Positions 25,185-34,508 of a DNA stretch of 64,000 nucleotides are shown here, piece after piece. The position numbers and the translations under genes were made by a program. Below the pieces are notes generated by a model. That model had not been told where the DNA came from and ran no database searches. It worked only from the letters and a program-made list of their open reading frames with translations. Each line of letters starts with the position of its first letter. Within the stretch, counting starts at the first letter, position 1. Source of the stretch: Roseivivax isoporae LMG 25204 (GTDB taxonomy: Bacteria; Pseudomonadota; Alphaproteobacteria; Rhodobacterales; Rhodobacteraceae); assembly GCF_000521865.1 (NCBI RefSeq), contig NZ_JAME01000001.1, forward strand, positions 1 through 64,000. The letters are read 5' to 3'.

Positions 25185-26939
25185 CTAGGCTTCGGACGGC
25201 CGGAGGCTGCGCGCCCAGGCCGCGAGGATTGTCGCGGCGGAGGCCGCGCCCGGGTCGACATGGCCAAGCACCCGGTCGCCGAGCTTCTGCGACCGGCCGC
25301 GCGCGCTGCGCATGTCGGCGGTCGCGGCGGCACCAGCCTGCGCGGCCGCCGCCGCGGCCTCGAGGCAGTCGCGGCTGGTGGCGCCGCTATCGGCTCGCGC
25401 CGAGGCCGCGTCGGCTGCCGGGCGCCAGGCGTCCAGCATGGTCTTCTCGCCCACCCGGGCCTGGCCGCGCGTCGCGATGCCGTCCGCGAACCCGTCGAGC
25501 CAGCGGGCCAGCGCCCGGCCATCGAGGTCCACCCGGTCCGCGACCGCCTCGCCCGCCGCCCGGAACCCCGAGGCGTAGAGCGGCCCCGCCGATGCGCCGA
25601 CGGCGTCGAGGAAGGCCTCCGCGACGACGTCGCAGGTCCCGGTGATCGTCGTGTCGGCGGGAACGCCGCCCAGCGCGGTCAGGACCGCCTTCCAGCCGAT
25701 CTCCATTGTGATGCCGTGATCGCCGTCGCCGATCGCGCCGTCGAGCGCGCAGAGATGGTCGCGCTCGGCAAAGATCGCTTCGGCGCCCGCGTGCATCATG
25801 GCGCGGAACTCGGCCGGCCCGAGATCGCCCCCGGATTTCAGCGCCGCGCGATCGACCGCCCGCGCGGTGCGCGCCGCCGGCCGGGCGGCGGCGCGGCGCG
25901 GGCGCGCCGTCGCCTGCGGGCCCGGCTCGCCGACGCGCAGGGCGGGTGTCTTGCAGGGATGGTCGAGCCAGGCCTCGAGATCGGCGTCGAGGCGCATGAG
26001 CGTGACCGACGCCCCCTCCATGTCGAGGGAGGTGCAGTATTCGCCGACCCAGCTGCGGTGGATTGCCACGTCGCGGGCGGAGAGCACCGCCGCGACCCGC
26101 CGGTGCAGCAGGTAGAGTTCGAGGAGCGAGGTCGACCCGAGGCCGTTCACCAGCACCGCGACGCGGTCCCCGGCGCCGAGGCGCAGCTCCTCCAGGATGG
26201 GCTCGAGCAGGCGGTCGGCGACCGCGTCGGCGCCTTCGGCGGGCCCGCGCTCGATGCCGGGTTCGCCGTGGATGCCCATGCCGATCTCCATCTGGCCGAC
26301 CGGCAGGTCGAAGTTCGGCCGTCCGGTCTGCGGCAGGACGCAGGCCGACAGCGCCACCCCCATGGTGCGGGTGGCGGCGTTGGCGCGGGCCGCGGCGGCC
26401 TCGACCGCGTCGAGGTCAAGGCCCCGGTCGGCCGCGGCGCCCGCGACCTTGAACACGAAGAAGTCGCCGGCGATGCCGCGCCGTTCCCCCGCCCGGTCGG
26501 CGGGGGCCGAGGCGACGTCGTCCGTCACGACGAAGCACCGCGCGGGGACGCCCTCGCGTGCCATGTCCTCCGCCGCCATGCCGAAATTCATCACGTCGCC
26601 GGTATAGTTCCCGAAGAGGAAGAGCACGCCCGCGCCGCCGTCCGCCGCACGGCCCGCATCCGCGATCTGCGCGGGCGAGGGCGAGGCGAAGATGTTGCCG
26701 AGCGGCGCCGCGTCGGCGAGCCCCCGGCCGACATAGCCCGCGAAGGCCGGCTCGTGCCCCGACCCGCCGCCGACGACGATGCCGACCTTGCCGTCGCGCG
26801 GCCCGTTCCGCGCAACGATCGCGCGCCCGGTTCCGCCCTCGACGTGCAGGAGATCGGGATGCGCCGACACCATGCCCTCGATCAGGTCCTCGATCAGCGT
26901 ATCCGGATCGTTGATGAGCTTGCGGTGGTGGTCGGACAC
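25185..26939 (-). CDS. DhaK-DhaL fusion kinase (dihydroxyacetone or erythrulose kinase)
   Basis: A 584-residue ATP-dependent ketose kinase. The DhaK domain (1-335) has GGGSGHEP (residues 57-64) and His224 in MGIHGEPG, the residue that binds the ketose carbonyl covalently. A 25-residue Ala/Arg/Pro linker follows. The DhaL domain (370-584) has the Mg-ATP aspartates in DGAIGDGDHG (400-409). Bacterial homologues phosphorylate dihydroxyacetone, and in polyol loci D- or L-erythrulose (known for DerK-type enzymes). Being the last gene of the deoR-eryH-eryI-kinase-dehydrogenase operon, an erythrulose kinase feeding erythrulose phosphate to EryH/EryI is the best inference; supply of DHAP to the nearby aldolase is an alternative. 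Confidence 0.92.
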   Translation of the reverse strand: MSDHHRKLINDPDTLIEDLIEGMVSAHPDLLHVEGGTGRAIVARNGPRDGKVGIVVGGGSGHEPAFAGYVGRGLADAAPLGNIFASPSPAQIADAGRAADGGAGVLFLFGNYTGDVMNFGMAAEDMAREGVPARCFVVTDDVASAPADRAGERRGIAGDFFVFKVAGAAADRGLDLDAVEAAAARANAATRTMGVALSACVLPQTGRPNFDLPVGQMEIGMGIHGEPGIERGPAEGADAVADRLLEPILEELRLGAGDRVAVLVNGLGSTSLLELYLLHRRVAAVLSARDVAIHRSWVGEYCTSLDMEGASVTLMRLDADLEAWLDHPCKTPALRVGEPGPQATARPRRAAARPAARTARAVDRAALKSGGDLGPAEFRAMMHAGAEAIFAERDHLCALDGAIGDGDHGITMEIGWKAVLTALGGVPADTTITGTCDVVAEAFLDAVGASAGPLYASGFRAAGEAVADRVDLDGRALARWLDGFADGIATRGQARVGEKTMLDAWRPAADAASARADSGATSRDCLEAAAAAAQAGAAATADMRSARGRSQKLGDRVLGHVDPGAASAATILAAWARSLRPSEA

Positions 26940-26964
26940 GGGCGGAGATCCTTGCTGGCGGTCG

Positions 26965-28635
26965 TCAGGCCAAGTCTAGGTGCACGCCGTGGCGCTCGGC
27001 AAGGAGCGCGGCCAGCTCCCGAAGCTCCGTCTCCGCGCGTCCTTCGGGCCAGTCGAGCGCCGCGGCCGCGAGCGCCGCGACCCGGCGGCAGAGCGGCGGG
27101 GTCAGCCGGCCGCCGATCGCGAGCGGGGTGCGGCGCAACAGGACGTCGGACAGGTGCACGACGCTTTCGTGCCGCAGGATCCAGTCGATCTCGGCCTCGG
27201 TGAAGTCCGGCGCGTCCGGCAGGGGGGCCGGGTCTGGTCCCTCGTGCCGCGCGATGGCGCGCGCGGTGGTGCCGTATCGCTCGAGGAGCGTGGCGAGGCG
27301 CGCTGTCCCCGCGCCCGTCTCGCGTGCGGCCTCCGCGATCCAGCCCGCGCGTGCGGCCGCGTCGCGGGGCAGGTCGCGCCCGCCGCCGATCGCCATGGTG
27401 TCGGTCGGCCGGCGCCTTGCCGTGCCGAGTTGGGCGAGCACGCTGTCGCTCACCTCGGCGGCGAAGGCGCGGAAGGTCGTCCACTTGCCCCCGACGAGCG
27501 AGATGACCGGGAAGGGCCGCGCGGCCGTCGCGGGCTCGGTCGGGGCCGAATGGTCGCGGCTGATGAGGCCGGGCGCCACGCCCTCGGAATTCGGCAGGGG
27601 CCGGATGCCGGCATAGGCGTAGACGATCTGATCGCGGTCGAATGCCAGTCCGGGCAGGAGATCGCGCAGCGCCTGCAGGAAATACGCGGTCTCCGCGTCG
27701 GTGCAGAAGGCGGCGTCCGGGTCGTCGTCGGGAATGTCGGTCGAGCCGACGAGCGCGCGGCCCTCGAACGGCACGACGAGCAGGATGCGCCCGTCATCGG
27801 CCTCGAAATAGAGCATCCGGCCGTCGAGCTGGCGCAGGAGCTCCGGGTGGTCGAGCAGGACATGCGCGCCCTTCGTGCCGCCGATCAGCCGCGTGTCGAG
27901 GCCGAGCGCCGCGTTCACCCGGTCGATCCAGGGTCCCGCGGCGTTGACCGCGACGCGCGTGCGGACCGTGCGCGCACTGCCCGCCTGCGGCTGCAGCCGC
28001 AGCGCGCCATCGGCCATCCCGGTGACGGCGCACCAGTTCAGCGCCTCGGAGCCGGGCGACAGGGCGAGACCGTCCTGCACGAGTTCCAGAACCAGCCGTT
28101 CCGGCGCGGTCACCTTGGCGTCGTGGTAGGTGCCGAGCGCCACGATGCGCGGGGTCAGGGCAGGCAGGTCCGACAGCGCCCGGCGGCGCCCGACCATGCG
28201 GTGCCGCGGCATCTGCCGTGCGCGCGCACCGTAGATGTCGTAGAGCGCGAGCCCGATCTTCACGAGGAGGGCGCCGCGGCTCCGCGGCGCGGTCGTCGAG
28301 CCGAGAAGCGTGCGCAGCGCCGCCGCGACGCCCTTGGTCCAGGACAGGATCGGGATGGCGGTCGGCAGCGGGCGGACGAGATGCGCGGCGTTCCGCAACA
28401 GCAGGTTGCGCTCGTAGGTCGATTCGGCGACCAGCCGGAGCTCGCCCGTCTCGAGATATTTCAGCCCGCCATGGATCAGCCGCGACGGCGCCGCGCTGGT
28501 GCCCGAGCCGAAATCGCCCTTGTCGACGATCAGGCATTTCAGCCCCTGCGCGCAGAGGTCGCGGAAGACGCCCGCGCCGTTGATGCCGGCGCCGATGATG
28601 ACGGCGTCGAAGGTATCGCCGGAGCGCTCAGTCAC
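26965..28635 (-). CDS. GlpD-type FAD-dependent polyol-phosphate dehydrogenase (first copy)
   Basis: A 556-residue flavoprotein of the glycerol-3-phosphate dehydrogenase family. The FAD motif is VIIGAGINGAGVFRD (residues 11-25), followed by SGTSAAPSRLIHGGLKYLE, then GSTDIPDDDP and GGKWTTFRAFA near 395. It is longer than the second GlpD-like copy at 37687-39195 (502 residues), with extra residues near 100-150 and at the C-terminus. It overlaps the end of the upstream FGGY kinase by eight bases, so kinase and dehydrogenase are co-translated. That kinase-dehydrogenase order is the first two steps of glycerol or tetritol catabolism. Probably membrane-associated, passing electrons to quinone. Substrate may be a stereoisomer (threitol phosphate) or glycerol 3-phosphate. 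Confidence 0.9.
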   Translation of the reverse strand: MTERSGDTFDAVIIGAGINGAGVFRDLCAQGLKCLIVDKGDFGSGTSAAPSRLIHGGLKYLETGELRLVAESTYERNLLLRNAAHLVRPLPTAIPILSWTKGVAAALRTLLGSTTAPRSRGALLVKIGLALYDIYGARARQMPRHRMVGRRRALSDLPALTPRIVALGTYHDAKVTAPERLVLELVQDGLALSPGSEALNWCAVTGMADGALRLQPQAGSARTVRTRVAVNAAGPWIDRVNAALGLDTRLIGGTKGAHVLLDHPELLRQLDGRMLYFEADDGRILLVVPFEGRALVGSTDIPDDDPDAAFCTDAETAYFLQALRDLLPGLAFDRDQIVYAYAGIRPLPNSEGVAPGLISRDHSAPTEPATAARPFPVISLVGGKWTTFRAFAAEVSDSVLAQLGTARRRPTDTMAIGGGRDLPRDAAARAGWIAEAARETGAGTARLATLLERYGTTARAIARHEGPDPAPLPDAPDFTEAEIDWILRHESVVHLSDVLLRRTPLAIGGRLTPPLCRRVAALAAAALDWPEGRAETELRELAALLAERHGVHLDLA

Positions 28636-30157
28636 GGGGCCCCTCCCGTCCCATGGCCTCGAGTGCGTTCAGTCGGTCCCAGGTGGGTCCGAGCGCCTCG
28701 GCCACCTCGCGGTAGAGTGCGAAGCGGTGGGAATAGTGCGCGGCGCGGTCGGGCGCGGGGCGCCAGGTCGTGGCCTCGCCGTCGATGTCCCGCGGATCGG
28801 CGTCGAAGCGGGCAAAGGCCCCGATGGCGGCCCCGGCGCAGAGCGCGGCACCCCAGGCCGCGGCCTCGTCGGTCGCGGTCACGGTCACCGGCATGTCGAG
28901 GATGTCGGCGAAGAGCTGCGCCACCGTCGGGTTGCGCGAGGCGCCGCCGGTCAGACGGACCTCGGTCGCCTCGAATGGGCCGCGCAGCGCGTCGACATGC
29001 TGGCGGTGGTTGAAGGCGATGCCCTCGAGAAGCGCGGCCAGCATGTCTCCGCGGCCGTGCCAGCCGCGCAGTCCGAGGAACCCGGCGCTGGGCGCGGCCC
29101 CCATGGGCGAGCCGAAGAGGTAGGGGTGGTAGAGAAGCGGGGAGGGCCGTGCCAGCGCCGCGTCGATCTCGGACCGGAGCAGGTCGTGGATGCCCGGCCC
29201 GGCGTCGCGGCGTTCGGCGGCGCAGAGCGTGTCGAGGAACCAGTCGTAGTTCGTGGCCGAGGCGGGCGAGATCGCCATGCTGTTCCAGAAGCCCGGCGCG
29301 ACCGCGTTGCGGCAGAACCATCGGGCGTCGATGCGCGGCGCGGTCGAGACGCATTCGTTGATCGAGTAGGTGCCGGCGACGACGCCGACGACGCCCGGAC
29401 GGTGCGCGCCGATGCCGAGCGCAGAGGCCGTCACGTCGTGCAGGCCCGCCGCCACCGGCGTGCCCTCGGCGAGGCCGGTCGCCCGCGCAGCCGCGGCCGT
29501 CACGTGGCCCACGATCTCGGCCGAATGCGCCATGTCGGGCAGCGCGCCGGACAGGGCGGAGAGGCCGAAGAGGTCGAGCGCGGCGCCGCTGAACGCCTGC
29601 GTGCCGGGCTCGGTGAAGGAGGTGCTGGCCTCGGTCCGGTCGGTGCCGATCCGCCCGCTCAGGCAGAAGCACAGCCAGTCCTTGCAGGCCAGCACGTGGC
29701 CGATGCGCGCGAATCTCTCGGGCTCCTCGCGGCGCATCCAGGCGAGCAGCGCGGAGGGCGCCGAGACGTGCGGGACCTGCCCGGTCAGCGCCAGCGCGCG
29801 CTCGGCGGTGCCGTCGCGGGTCCAGTCGTCGACGACGCCGATGGCCCGGCTGTCCAGCGACAGGATCCCGGGCCCGAGCGGCGCGCCTTCGGGATCGAGC
29901 AGGTAGACCCCGTCGCCATGCGCGGTGGCGGCGACCGCCACGACCCGCGACGGGTCGGTGGCTCCGGCCGACAGGACCTCGCGGATCGCCGCGGCGGTCT
30001 CCTGCCACAGCGTGTCCATGTCGCGCTCCACGCGCCGGGGACCGGGCTTCTGCTGCGGCACGGTGCGCCGGCTGACCGCGACCTGCGTGCCCTCGAGGTC
30101 GAAGAGCACGGCCTTGGTCACGGTCAGGCCGTTGTCGATTGCGAGGATCCTGTCCAT
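28628..30157 (-). CDS. FGGY-family polyol/sugar kinase (first copy)
   Basis: A 509-residue FGGY carbohydrate kinase. N-terminal phosphate-binding loop is LAIDNGLTVTKAVLFD; the FGGY_N core has CKDWLCFCLSG. The C-terminal domain includes GVVAGTYSINE and the adenosine loop LTGGASRNP. Start ATG 30157 follows the eryI stop by 32 bases. It resembles EryA/xylulokinase-like kinases and is paralogous to the kinase at 39199-40767. With its overlapping GlpD-like partner it would phosphorylate a polyol and hand it to the dehydrogenase. Having two such pairs in one locus suggests different tetritols or glycerol. Confidence 0.9.
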   Translation of the reverse strand: MDRILAIDNGLTVTKAVLFDLEGTQVAVSRRTVPQQKPGPRRVERDMDTLWQETAAAIREVLSAGATDPSRVVAVAATAHGDGVYLLDPEGAPLGPGILSLDSRAIGVVDDWTRDGTAERALALTGQVPHVSAPSALLAWMRREEPERFARIGHVLACKDWLCFCLSGRIGTDRTEASTSFTEPGTQAFSGAALDLFGLSALSGALPDMAHSAEIVGHVTAAAARATGLAEGTPVAAGLHDVTASALGIGAHRPGVVGVVAGTYSINECVSTAPRIDARWFCRNAVAPGFWNSMAISPASATNYDWFLDTLCAAERRDAGPGIHDLLRSEIDAALARPSPLLYHPYLFGSPMGAAPSAGFLGLRGWHGRGDMLAALLEGIAFNHRQHVDALRGPFEATEVRLTGGASRNPTVAQLFADILDMPVTVTATDEAAAWGAALCAGAAIGAFARFDADPRDIDGEATTWRPAPDRAAHYSHRFALYREVAEALGPTWDRLNALEAMGREGPRD

Positions 30158-30189
30158 CTGCCGCCTTCGCTGGTCGCCGCCGCCTGCAA

Positions 30190-30645
30190 TCAGGCCTTGT
30201 GGTACTTTGCGTCGACCGCGTCGATCGCCTTGACGTTGCCCGCAGAGCGTCCCTCGGGATCGAAGGATGCCGAGAGAAAGGCATCGGCGATGTCCTTGGC
30301 CAGTTCCGGCCCGATCACGCGCGAGCCCATGGTGATGATCTGCGCGTTGTTCGAGGTAGCGGCCTTGCCGGCGGAATAGGTGTCGTGGCACTGCGCGGCG
30401 CGGATGCCCGGCACCTTGTTGGCCGAGAGGCAGACGCCGATCCCCGTGCCGCAGCACAGGATCGCGCGGTCGTAGTCGCCCGCGAGCACCGCCGATGCCA
30501 CGCGGTCGGCCATGTTCGCGTAGAACGCGTCGGGCCCGTCCTCGGTGCGCGAGATTTCCGACACGTCGTGCGTGTCCTTCAGGTGGTCGGCGAGAATCTT
30601 GGCGAGCCCTTCGCCCGCGCTGTCGCCTGCGATCGCAATCTTCAT
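30190..30645 (-). CDS. eryI: RpiB-family isomerase, D-erythrose-4-phosphate isomerase (EryI)
   Basis: A 151-residue RpiB/LacAB-fold isomerase. Asp8 (AGDSAGEG), Cys65 in CCGTGIG (the catalytic base) and [10 protein letters not shown] are the family hallmarks. ATG 30645 has AAGGAAGA upstream. In Brucella and rhizobial erythritol pathways the RpiB homologue EryI converts the D-erythrulose phosphate made by EryH to D-erythrose 4-phosphate. The location between EryH and a polyol kinase supports this role over ribose-5-phosphate isomerisation. Twenty bases separate it from eryH. Confidence 0.9.
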   Translation of the reverse strand: MKIAIAGDSAGEGLAKILADHLKDTHDVSEISRTEDGPDAFYANMADRVASAVLAGDYDRAILCCGTGIGVCLSANKVPGIRAAQCHDTYSAGKAATSNNAQIITMGSRVIGPELAKDIADAFLSASFDPEGRSAGNVKAIDAVDAKYHKA

Positions 30646-30664
30646 GACGTCTTCCTTTCCTTTT

Positions 30665-31432
30665 TCAGAGAACCGCGGCGCAGCGCGCGAGGATGTCGAG
30701 GTAGCCCTCGACGGTCCACGCGGAGCGCCCGATGAACAGCCCGTCGACATGCGGGCAGCGGATGAGTTCCTCGCAATTGCCGGGATTGACCGACCCGCCG
30801 TAGAGGCAGGGCATCCGGCGGCCGAGCACGTCCTCGGCGACCGCGATGATCTCGGCCTGACGCGCATCCGCATAGTCGGAGGTCGCGGGGATGCCGTTCT
30901 CGCCGATCGCCCACACGGGTTCGTAGGCGAGGAGGATCTCGGCGTCCTTCCAATCGTCGCCGAGCCGGGCGAGGGCCCCGCGCACCTGCGCCGCGAGCAC
31001 CTCCTGCGCGCGCCCGGCCTCGCGTTCCTCCAGCGTCTCGCCGATGCAGATCAGCGGGATCAGCCCGTGGCGCACCGCGGCCTCGGTCTTGAGCCCGACG
31101 GTCTCGTCGGTCTCGCCGAAATGCGCGCGGCGCTCGGAATGGCCGAGCTCGACGATGTCGAGCTCGCAATCCCGGAGCATGAGCGGCGAAACCTCGCCCG
31201 TCCACGCGCCGCTGTCCGCCCAGTGCATGTTCTGCGCGCCCACCTTGACCGAGCTGTCCGCGAGCATGGACGCGACTTCGCGCACGGCGGTGAAGGGCGG
31301 GATCACGAAGCGCTGGATGCGCGGGTCGCGCGCGGCGTCGGCGGCGGCCAGTGCCGCCGCGAAGGCCTGCGCCTCGGCGAGCGTCTTGTTCATCTTCCAG
31401 CTGGTGCCGATCCAGAAGCTCGGTCGGGTCAT
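30665..31432 (-). CDS. eryH: TIM-family isomerase (EryH, tetrulose-phosphate isomerase)
   Basis: A 255-residue triose-phosphate-isomerase-fold enzyme. Lys13 (SWKMNKT), His98 (LGHSERR) and Glu171 (AYEPVWAIG) are the catalytic residues, and the C-terminal phosphate loop is [10 protein letters not shown]. EryH/TpiA2 in Brucella isomerises tetrulose phosphate instead of triose phosphate. The start overlaps the DeoR stop (ATGA). It is probably not the housekeeping tpiA, because of this context and departures such as [10 protein letters not shown] and [12 protein letters not shown]. That assignment is inference from neighbours. Confidence 0.9.
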   Translation of the reverse strand: MTRPSFWIGTSWKMNKTLAEAQAFAAALAAADAARDPRIQRFVIPPFTAVREVASMLADSSVKVGAQNMHWADSGAWTGEVSPLMLRDCELDIVELGHSERRAHFGETDETVGLKTEAAVRHGLIPLICIGETLEEREAGRAQEVLAAQVRGALARLGDDWKDAEILLAYEPVWAIGENGIPATSDYADARQAEIIAVAEDVLGRRMPCLYGGSVNPGNCEELIRCPHVDGLFIGRSAWTVEGYLDILARCAAVL

Positions 31433-32217
31433 GCGGGGATCTCCTGCAGGTCGGGATCGTCGGACAGCGTCAGCGGCAGGCCGGCCGCACGCAGCGCGGC
31501 ACAGGTCTCGGGATCGGGGGCGCTGTCGGTGATGATGTGGTCGAACTCCGCCAGCGTCGCGAGGCGGTGCAGCGCGGCGTGGCCGAAGCGGGCGTGGTTG
31601 ACCAGGAGCACGCGGCGCGCGGCGCGGTCCATCATCGCCCGCTTGGCCCGCAGCACGCTGTCGTCCATGTGGAACACCTCGAGCCCCGAGACGGCCGGCG
31701 ACGAGATGAAGGCGATGTCGGCGCGCAGTCCCGCCAGCGCGTCCTCGGTCACCTTGCCGAGATAGGCGTTGAACTTGGCGGAATGCACGCCGCCGAGCGC
31801 GATGAGCGTCACGCCCGCCTCGGCGCGCAGCGCGTCGATCACGGCCGCGTTGTTGGTGATGACCGTCAGCGGGCGCCGCGCGACCAGCATCTGCCCGAGG
31901 ATCGCGGCCATCGACCCGTCGTTGATCATGACGGACATGCCGGGCTCGACCAGCCGCAGCGCCGCGCGCGCCATGGCGGTCTTGGCCTCGCTGTCCTGCC
32001 GCTCGCGGAAGCGGAAGTCGCTTTCGAACTGGGTGCCCGACCGGATGGTGGCGCCGCCGCGGATCTTGCGCAGGAGGCCCGCGCCCTCGAGGTCGTCGAG
32101 GTCGCGGTGGATGGTCATCTTCGACACGCCGAAGCGTTCCGAGAGCGCGTCCAGCTCGACCTCGCCCTCGGCCACCAGCATGTCCATGATGGCCTGTTGC
32201 CTGTCGTCACGTTTCAC
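31429..32217 (-). CDS. DeoR/GlpR-family transcriptional regulator
   Basis: About 262 residues. N-terminal winged HTH with DALSERFGVSKMTIHRDLDDLE, then the hinge KIRGGA and the DeoR-C sugar-phosphate sensor domain (ITNNAAVIDAL, ALGGVHS, DIAFISSPA). I start at GTG 32217 because AGGAGG lies eight bases upstream. The ATG at 32244 would add nine residues encoded by the ribosome site itself. It is first in the operon deoR-eryH-eryI-kinase-dehydrogenase-dhaKL and divergent from fbp-fba. Inverted repeats in the 123-base spacer are candidate operators. It probably represses both units until a phosphorylated intermediate accumulates. Confidence 0.9.
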   Translation of the reverse strand: MKRDDRQQAIMDMLVAEGEVELDALSERFGVSKMTIHRDLDDLEGAGLLRKIRGGATIRSGTQFESDFRFRERQDSEAKTAMARAALRLVEPGMSVMINDGSMAAILGQMLVARRPLTVITNNAAVIDALRAEAGVTLIALGGVHSAKFNAYLGKVTEDALAGLRADIAFISSPAVSGLEVFHMDDSVLRAKRAMMDRAARRVLLVNHARFGHAALHRLATLAEFDHIITDSAPDPETCAALRAAGLPLTLSDDPDLQEIPA

Positions 32218-32340
32218 GCCGCGTCCTCCTGCGCATAACATCACACGTCACAAAGTTCACGTCAATGGTGTTATATTGAGATTCAATATTGTGATGTTTC
32301 CGCATTTGCGCTAGCGCTTCCACAGCTGAGGAGGACACCC
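32218..32340. promoter_or_regulatory. Divergent deoR / fbp control region with operator-like palindromes
   Basis: A markedly AT-rich island in a GC-rich window. Two dyads are visible: ATATTGA-GAT-TCAATAT (32273-32289, perfect 7-bp arms) and, flanking it, AACATCAC (32237-32244) with its exact complement GTGATGTT (32291-32298). Both fit operator sites for the adjacent DeoR or for EryD. Promoters for deoR and for fbp-fba must lie here. Confidence 0.6.
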
Positions 32341-32436
32341 ATGCCGACAGAATCGCTCTTCGGGGACATCGCCGGGTGCGCCCTCGATCCCGCGCGCGCG
32401 GCGCACGCCGAGACGCAGGGGCCGAACCATGCCTGA
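32341..32436 (+). CDS. Possible 31-residue leader ORF overlapping fbp
   Basis: An ATG at 32341 sits six bases after a perfect AGGAGG (32329-32334). The frame gives 31 codons (starting MPTESLFGDIAG) before TGA at 32434-32436, eight bases into the fbp coding region, so termination would couple to the fbp start at 32429. No homology is recognisable. It may be a translated leader that couples expression, a remnant of a lost N-terminus, or chance. The strong ribosome site is the reason to list it. Confidence 0.4.
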   Translation: MPTESLFGDIAGCALDPARAAHAETQGPNHA

Positions 32437-33457
32437 GCCGATCGCCGCGCCCCTCCGGCTCAGCCGGGACGGCGCCATCACGGCGCCGACACTGGCGCAT
32501 CACCTCGAGCAACGGGCGGGCGACGCGCCGCAGCGCGTGGCGCTCGCCGCCCTCGTCGCGGCCCTGGCCCAGGGCAGCATCCCGCTTGCCGGCCGGCTGG
32601 CGCAGGGACACCTGACCGGCGATCCGACCGCGGTGGTCGGGACCAACGATTCCGGCGACCGGCAGAAGGCCCTCGACATGGCCGCGCACGACCATTTCGT
32701 CGCGCTCCTGCGCGGGCTGTCGGTCGCGCGGGTCCTGTCCGAAGAGGCTGAGACGGTCATCGACCTCGACCCCGAGGGCCTGTTCGACGTGGCCATGGAC
32801 CCGATCGACGGGTCGGGCAGCATCGGCATCGGCGCGCCGCTCGGCGCGCTCTTCGCGATCTTCCCGGCGGGCGGATCGTTCCTGCGCTCCGGACGCGAGA
32901 TGATCGGCGCGGCCTACGTGTCCTTCGGGCACTCGGTCGATTTCGGCTTCAGCATGGGGGACGGGGTGTCCATCGCGACGCTCGACCCGGTGACCGGCAT
33001 CTTCCACGTGGACAGCGTCGACGTGCGGGTGACGGACGAGACCTCGACCGTCGCGTTCAACGCCTCGAACCGGAAGCGCTGGCTGCCCGGGCTGCAATCC
33101 TACGTGCTCGACCTGCTCGAAGGGGCGGACGGGCCGCGGGGGCGCGATTTCAACATGCGCTGGATCGCGGCGGCGGTCGGCGACCTGCATCGGATCCTGC
33201 GGCGCGGCGGGCTGTTCATGTATCCCGCGGACACCCGTCCGGGCTATGGCGGCGGGTTCCTGCGGCTCGCCTACGAGGCCTTTCCCATCGCGTACCTCGT
33301 CGAGCAGGCGGGCGGCGCCGCGTCCGACGGGCGGCGGCCGATCCTCGATCGCATCCCCGCGCATCCCCACGACCGCGTGCCGCTGGTCTTCGGCAGCCGT
33401 GCCGAGGTCGCCGTGGTCGCAGACTACCTTTCAGACCCCGAGCACCAGGAGACCTGA
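32429..33457 (+). CDS. fbp: Class 1 fructose-1,6-bisphosphatase (possibly sedoheptulose-bisphosphatase)
   Basis: A 342-residue class I FBPase. The Mg-binding sequence [12 protein letters not shown] lies near residues 120-135, preceded by SEEAE. The C-terminal [28 protein letters not shown] and RVPLVFGSR segments are the family signature. An AGGGG eight bases upstream supports ATG 32429. Class I enzymes of autotrophs and methylotrophs also dephosphorylate sedoheptulose 1,7-bisphosphate. In this locus, where erythrose 4-phosphate is the product of EryI and an aldolase follows immediately, the sedoheptulose-bisphosphatase role is attractive. It is inference; gluconeogenic FBPase activity on triose-derived FBP is equally possible. 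Confidence 0.93.
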   Translation: MPEPIAAPLRLSRDGAITAPTLAHHLEQRAGDAPQRVALAALVAALAQGSIPLAGRLAQGHLTGDPTAVVGTNDSGDRQKALDMAAHDHFVALLRGLSVARVLSEEAETVIDLDPEGLFDVAMDPIDGSGSIGIGAPLGALFAIFPAGGSFLRSGREMIGAAYVSFGHSVDFGFSMGDGVSIATLDPVTGIFHVDSVDVRVTDETSTVAFNASNRKRWLPGLQSYVLDLLEGADGPRGRDFNMRWIAAAVGDLHRILRRGGLFMYPADTRPGYGGGFLRLAYEAFPIAYLVEQAGGAASDGRRPILDRIPAHPHDRVPLVFGSRAEVAVVADYLSDPEHQET

Positions 33458-33458
33458 C

Positions 33459-34493
33459 ATGGCCCGCATCACGCTTCGCCAACTTCTCGACCATGCGGCG
33501 GCCCACGACTACGCGGTGCCCGCCTTCAACATGTCGAACATGGAGCAGGGACTGGCCATCATGGCGGCGGCCGATGCCACCGGGTCGCCGGTGATCCTGC
33601 AGGCGAGCCGCGGTGCGCGGGCCTATGCCAACGACGTCGTGCTGGCAAAGCTGATCGACGCGCTCGTGGACATCTACCCGCATATCCCGGTCTGCATGCA
33701 CCTCGACCACGGCAACACGCTCGCCACCTGCGTGACCGCGATCCAGCACGGCTTCACCTCGGTGATGATGGACGGCTCTCTGATGGAGGACGGCACGACG
33801 CCCGCGGATTACGCCTACAACGTGCGGGTGACGCGGTCGGTGGTGGAGGTCGCGCATGCCGCGGGCGTGTCGGTCGAGGGCGAACTGGGTGTCCTCGGAT
33901 CGCTCGAGACCGGCATGGGCGACCAGGAGGACGGACACGGCGCCACCGAAAAACTGAGCCACGCGCAGCTTCTGACCGATCCCGAGGAGGCCGAGAGGTT
34001 CGTGGCCGAGACCGGCGTCGACGCCCTCGCCGTCGCCATGGGCACGAGCCACGGCGCCTACAAGTTCACCCGCCAGCCGGACGGCGACGTGCTGGCCATG
34101 GACGTGATCGAGGCGATCCACAGCCGGCTGCCCGACACGCACCTCGTGATGCACGGCTCGTCCTCGGTTCCCGAGGCGCTGCGGCTCCTGATCAACGAGT
34201 ACGGCGGCGACATCCGGCCGACCTGGGGCGTGCCGCTCGAGGAGATCCGGCGCGGCATCCGCCACGGCGTGCGCAAGGTGAACATCGACACCGACCTGCG
34301 CCTCGCGGCCACCTCGGCGATCCGCCGCACGCTCGTCAGCGCACCGTCGGAATTCGACCCGCGCAAGTACCTCAAGCCCGCGATGGACAGCATGAAGGCG
34401 CAATGTGTCGAGAAGTTCGAGGCGTTCGGCACCGCCGGGCAGGCCGAGCGCATCCGCGCCCGCCCGCTGCGCGAGATGGCGCGCGCCTACTGA
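33459..34493 (+). CDS. fba: Class II fructose/sedoheptulose-bisphosphate aldolase
   Basis: A 344-residue zinc aldolase of the CbbA/Fba type. Zinc and catalytic motifs are MHLDHGN near 85, the DGSLMEDG loop (about 105-112), the Glu of VEGELG near 140, and the phosphate loop GSSSVP near 235 with NIDTDLR. One base separates the fbp stop from the ATG at 33459. CbbA-type aldolases condense DHAP with glyceraldehyde 3-phosphate or with erythrose 4-phosphate. Next to eryHI the second reaction, giving sedoheptulose 1,7-bisphosphate, would draw the tetritol product into the pentose phosphate pool. Confidence 0.94.
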   Translation: MARITLRQLLDHAAAHDYAVPAFNMSNMEQGLAIMAAADATGSPVILQASRGARAYANDVVLAKLIDALVDIYPHIPVCMHLDHGNTLATCVTAIQHGFTSVMMDGSLMEDGTTPADYAYNVRVTRSVVEVAHAAGVSVEGELGVLGSLETGMGDQEDGHGATEKLSHAQLLTDPEEAERFVAETGVDALAVAMGTSHGAYKFTRQPDGDVLAMDVIEAIHSRLPDTHLVMHGSSSVPEALRLLINEYGGDIRPTWGVPLEEIRRGIRHGVRKVNIDTDLRLAATSAIRRTLVSAPSEFDPRKYLKPAMDSMKAQCVEKFEAFGTAGQAERIRARPLREMARAY

Positions 34494-34508
34494 CCGCGCG
34501 CGCGACGG

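Noticed and set aside
26965-28635. Calling the first GlpD-like protein simply glycerol-3-phosphate dehydrogenase
   Set aside because: It is coupled to a polyol kinase and eryHI in a tetritol locus, so the substrate is left open. Sequence alone does not separate glycerol from tetritol phosphate.
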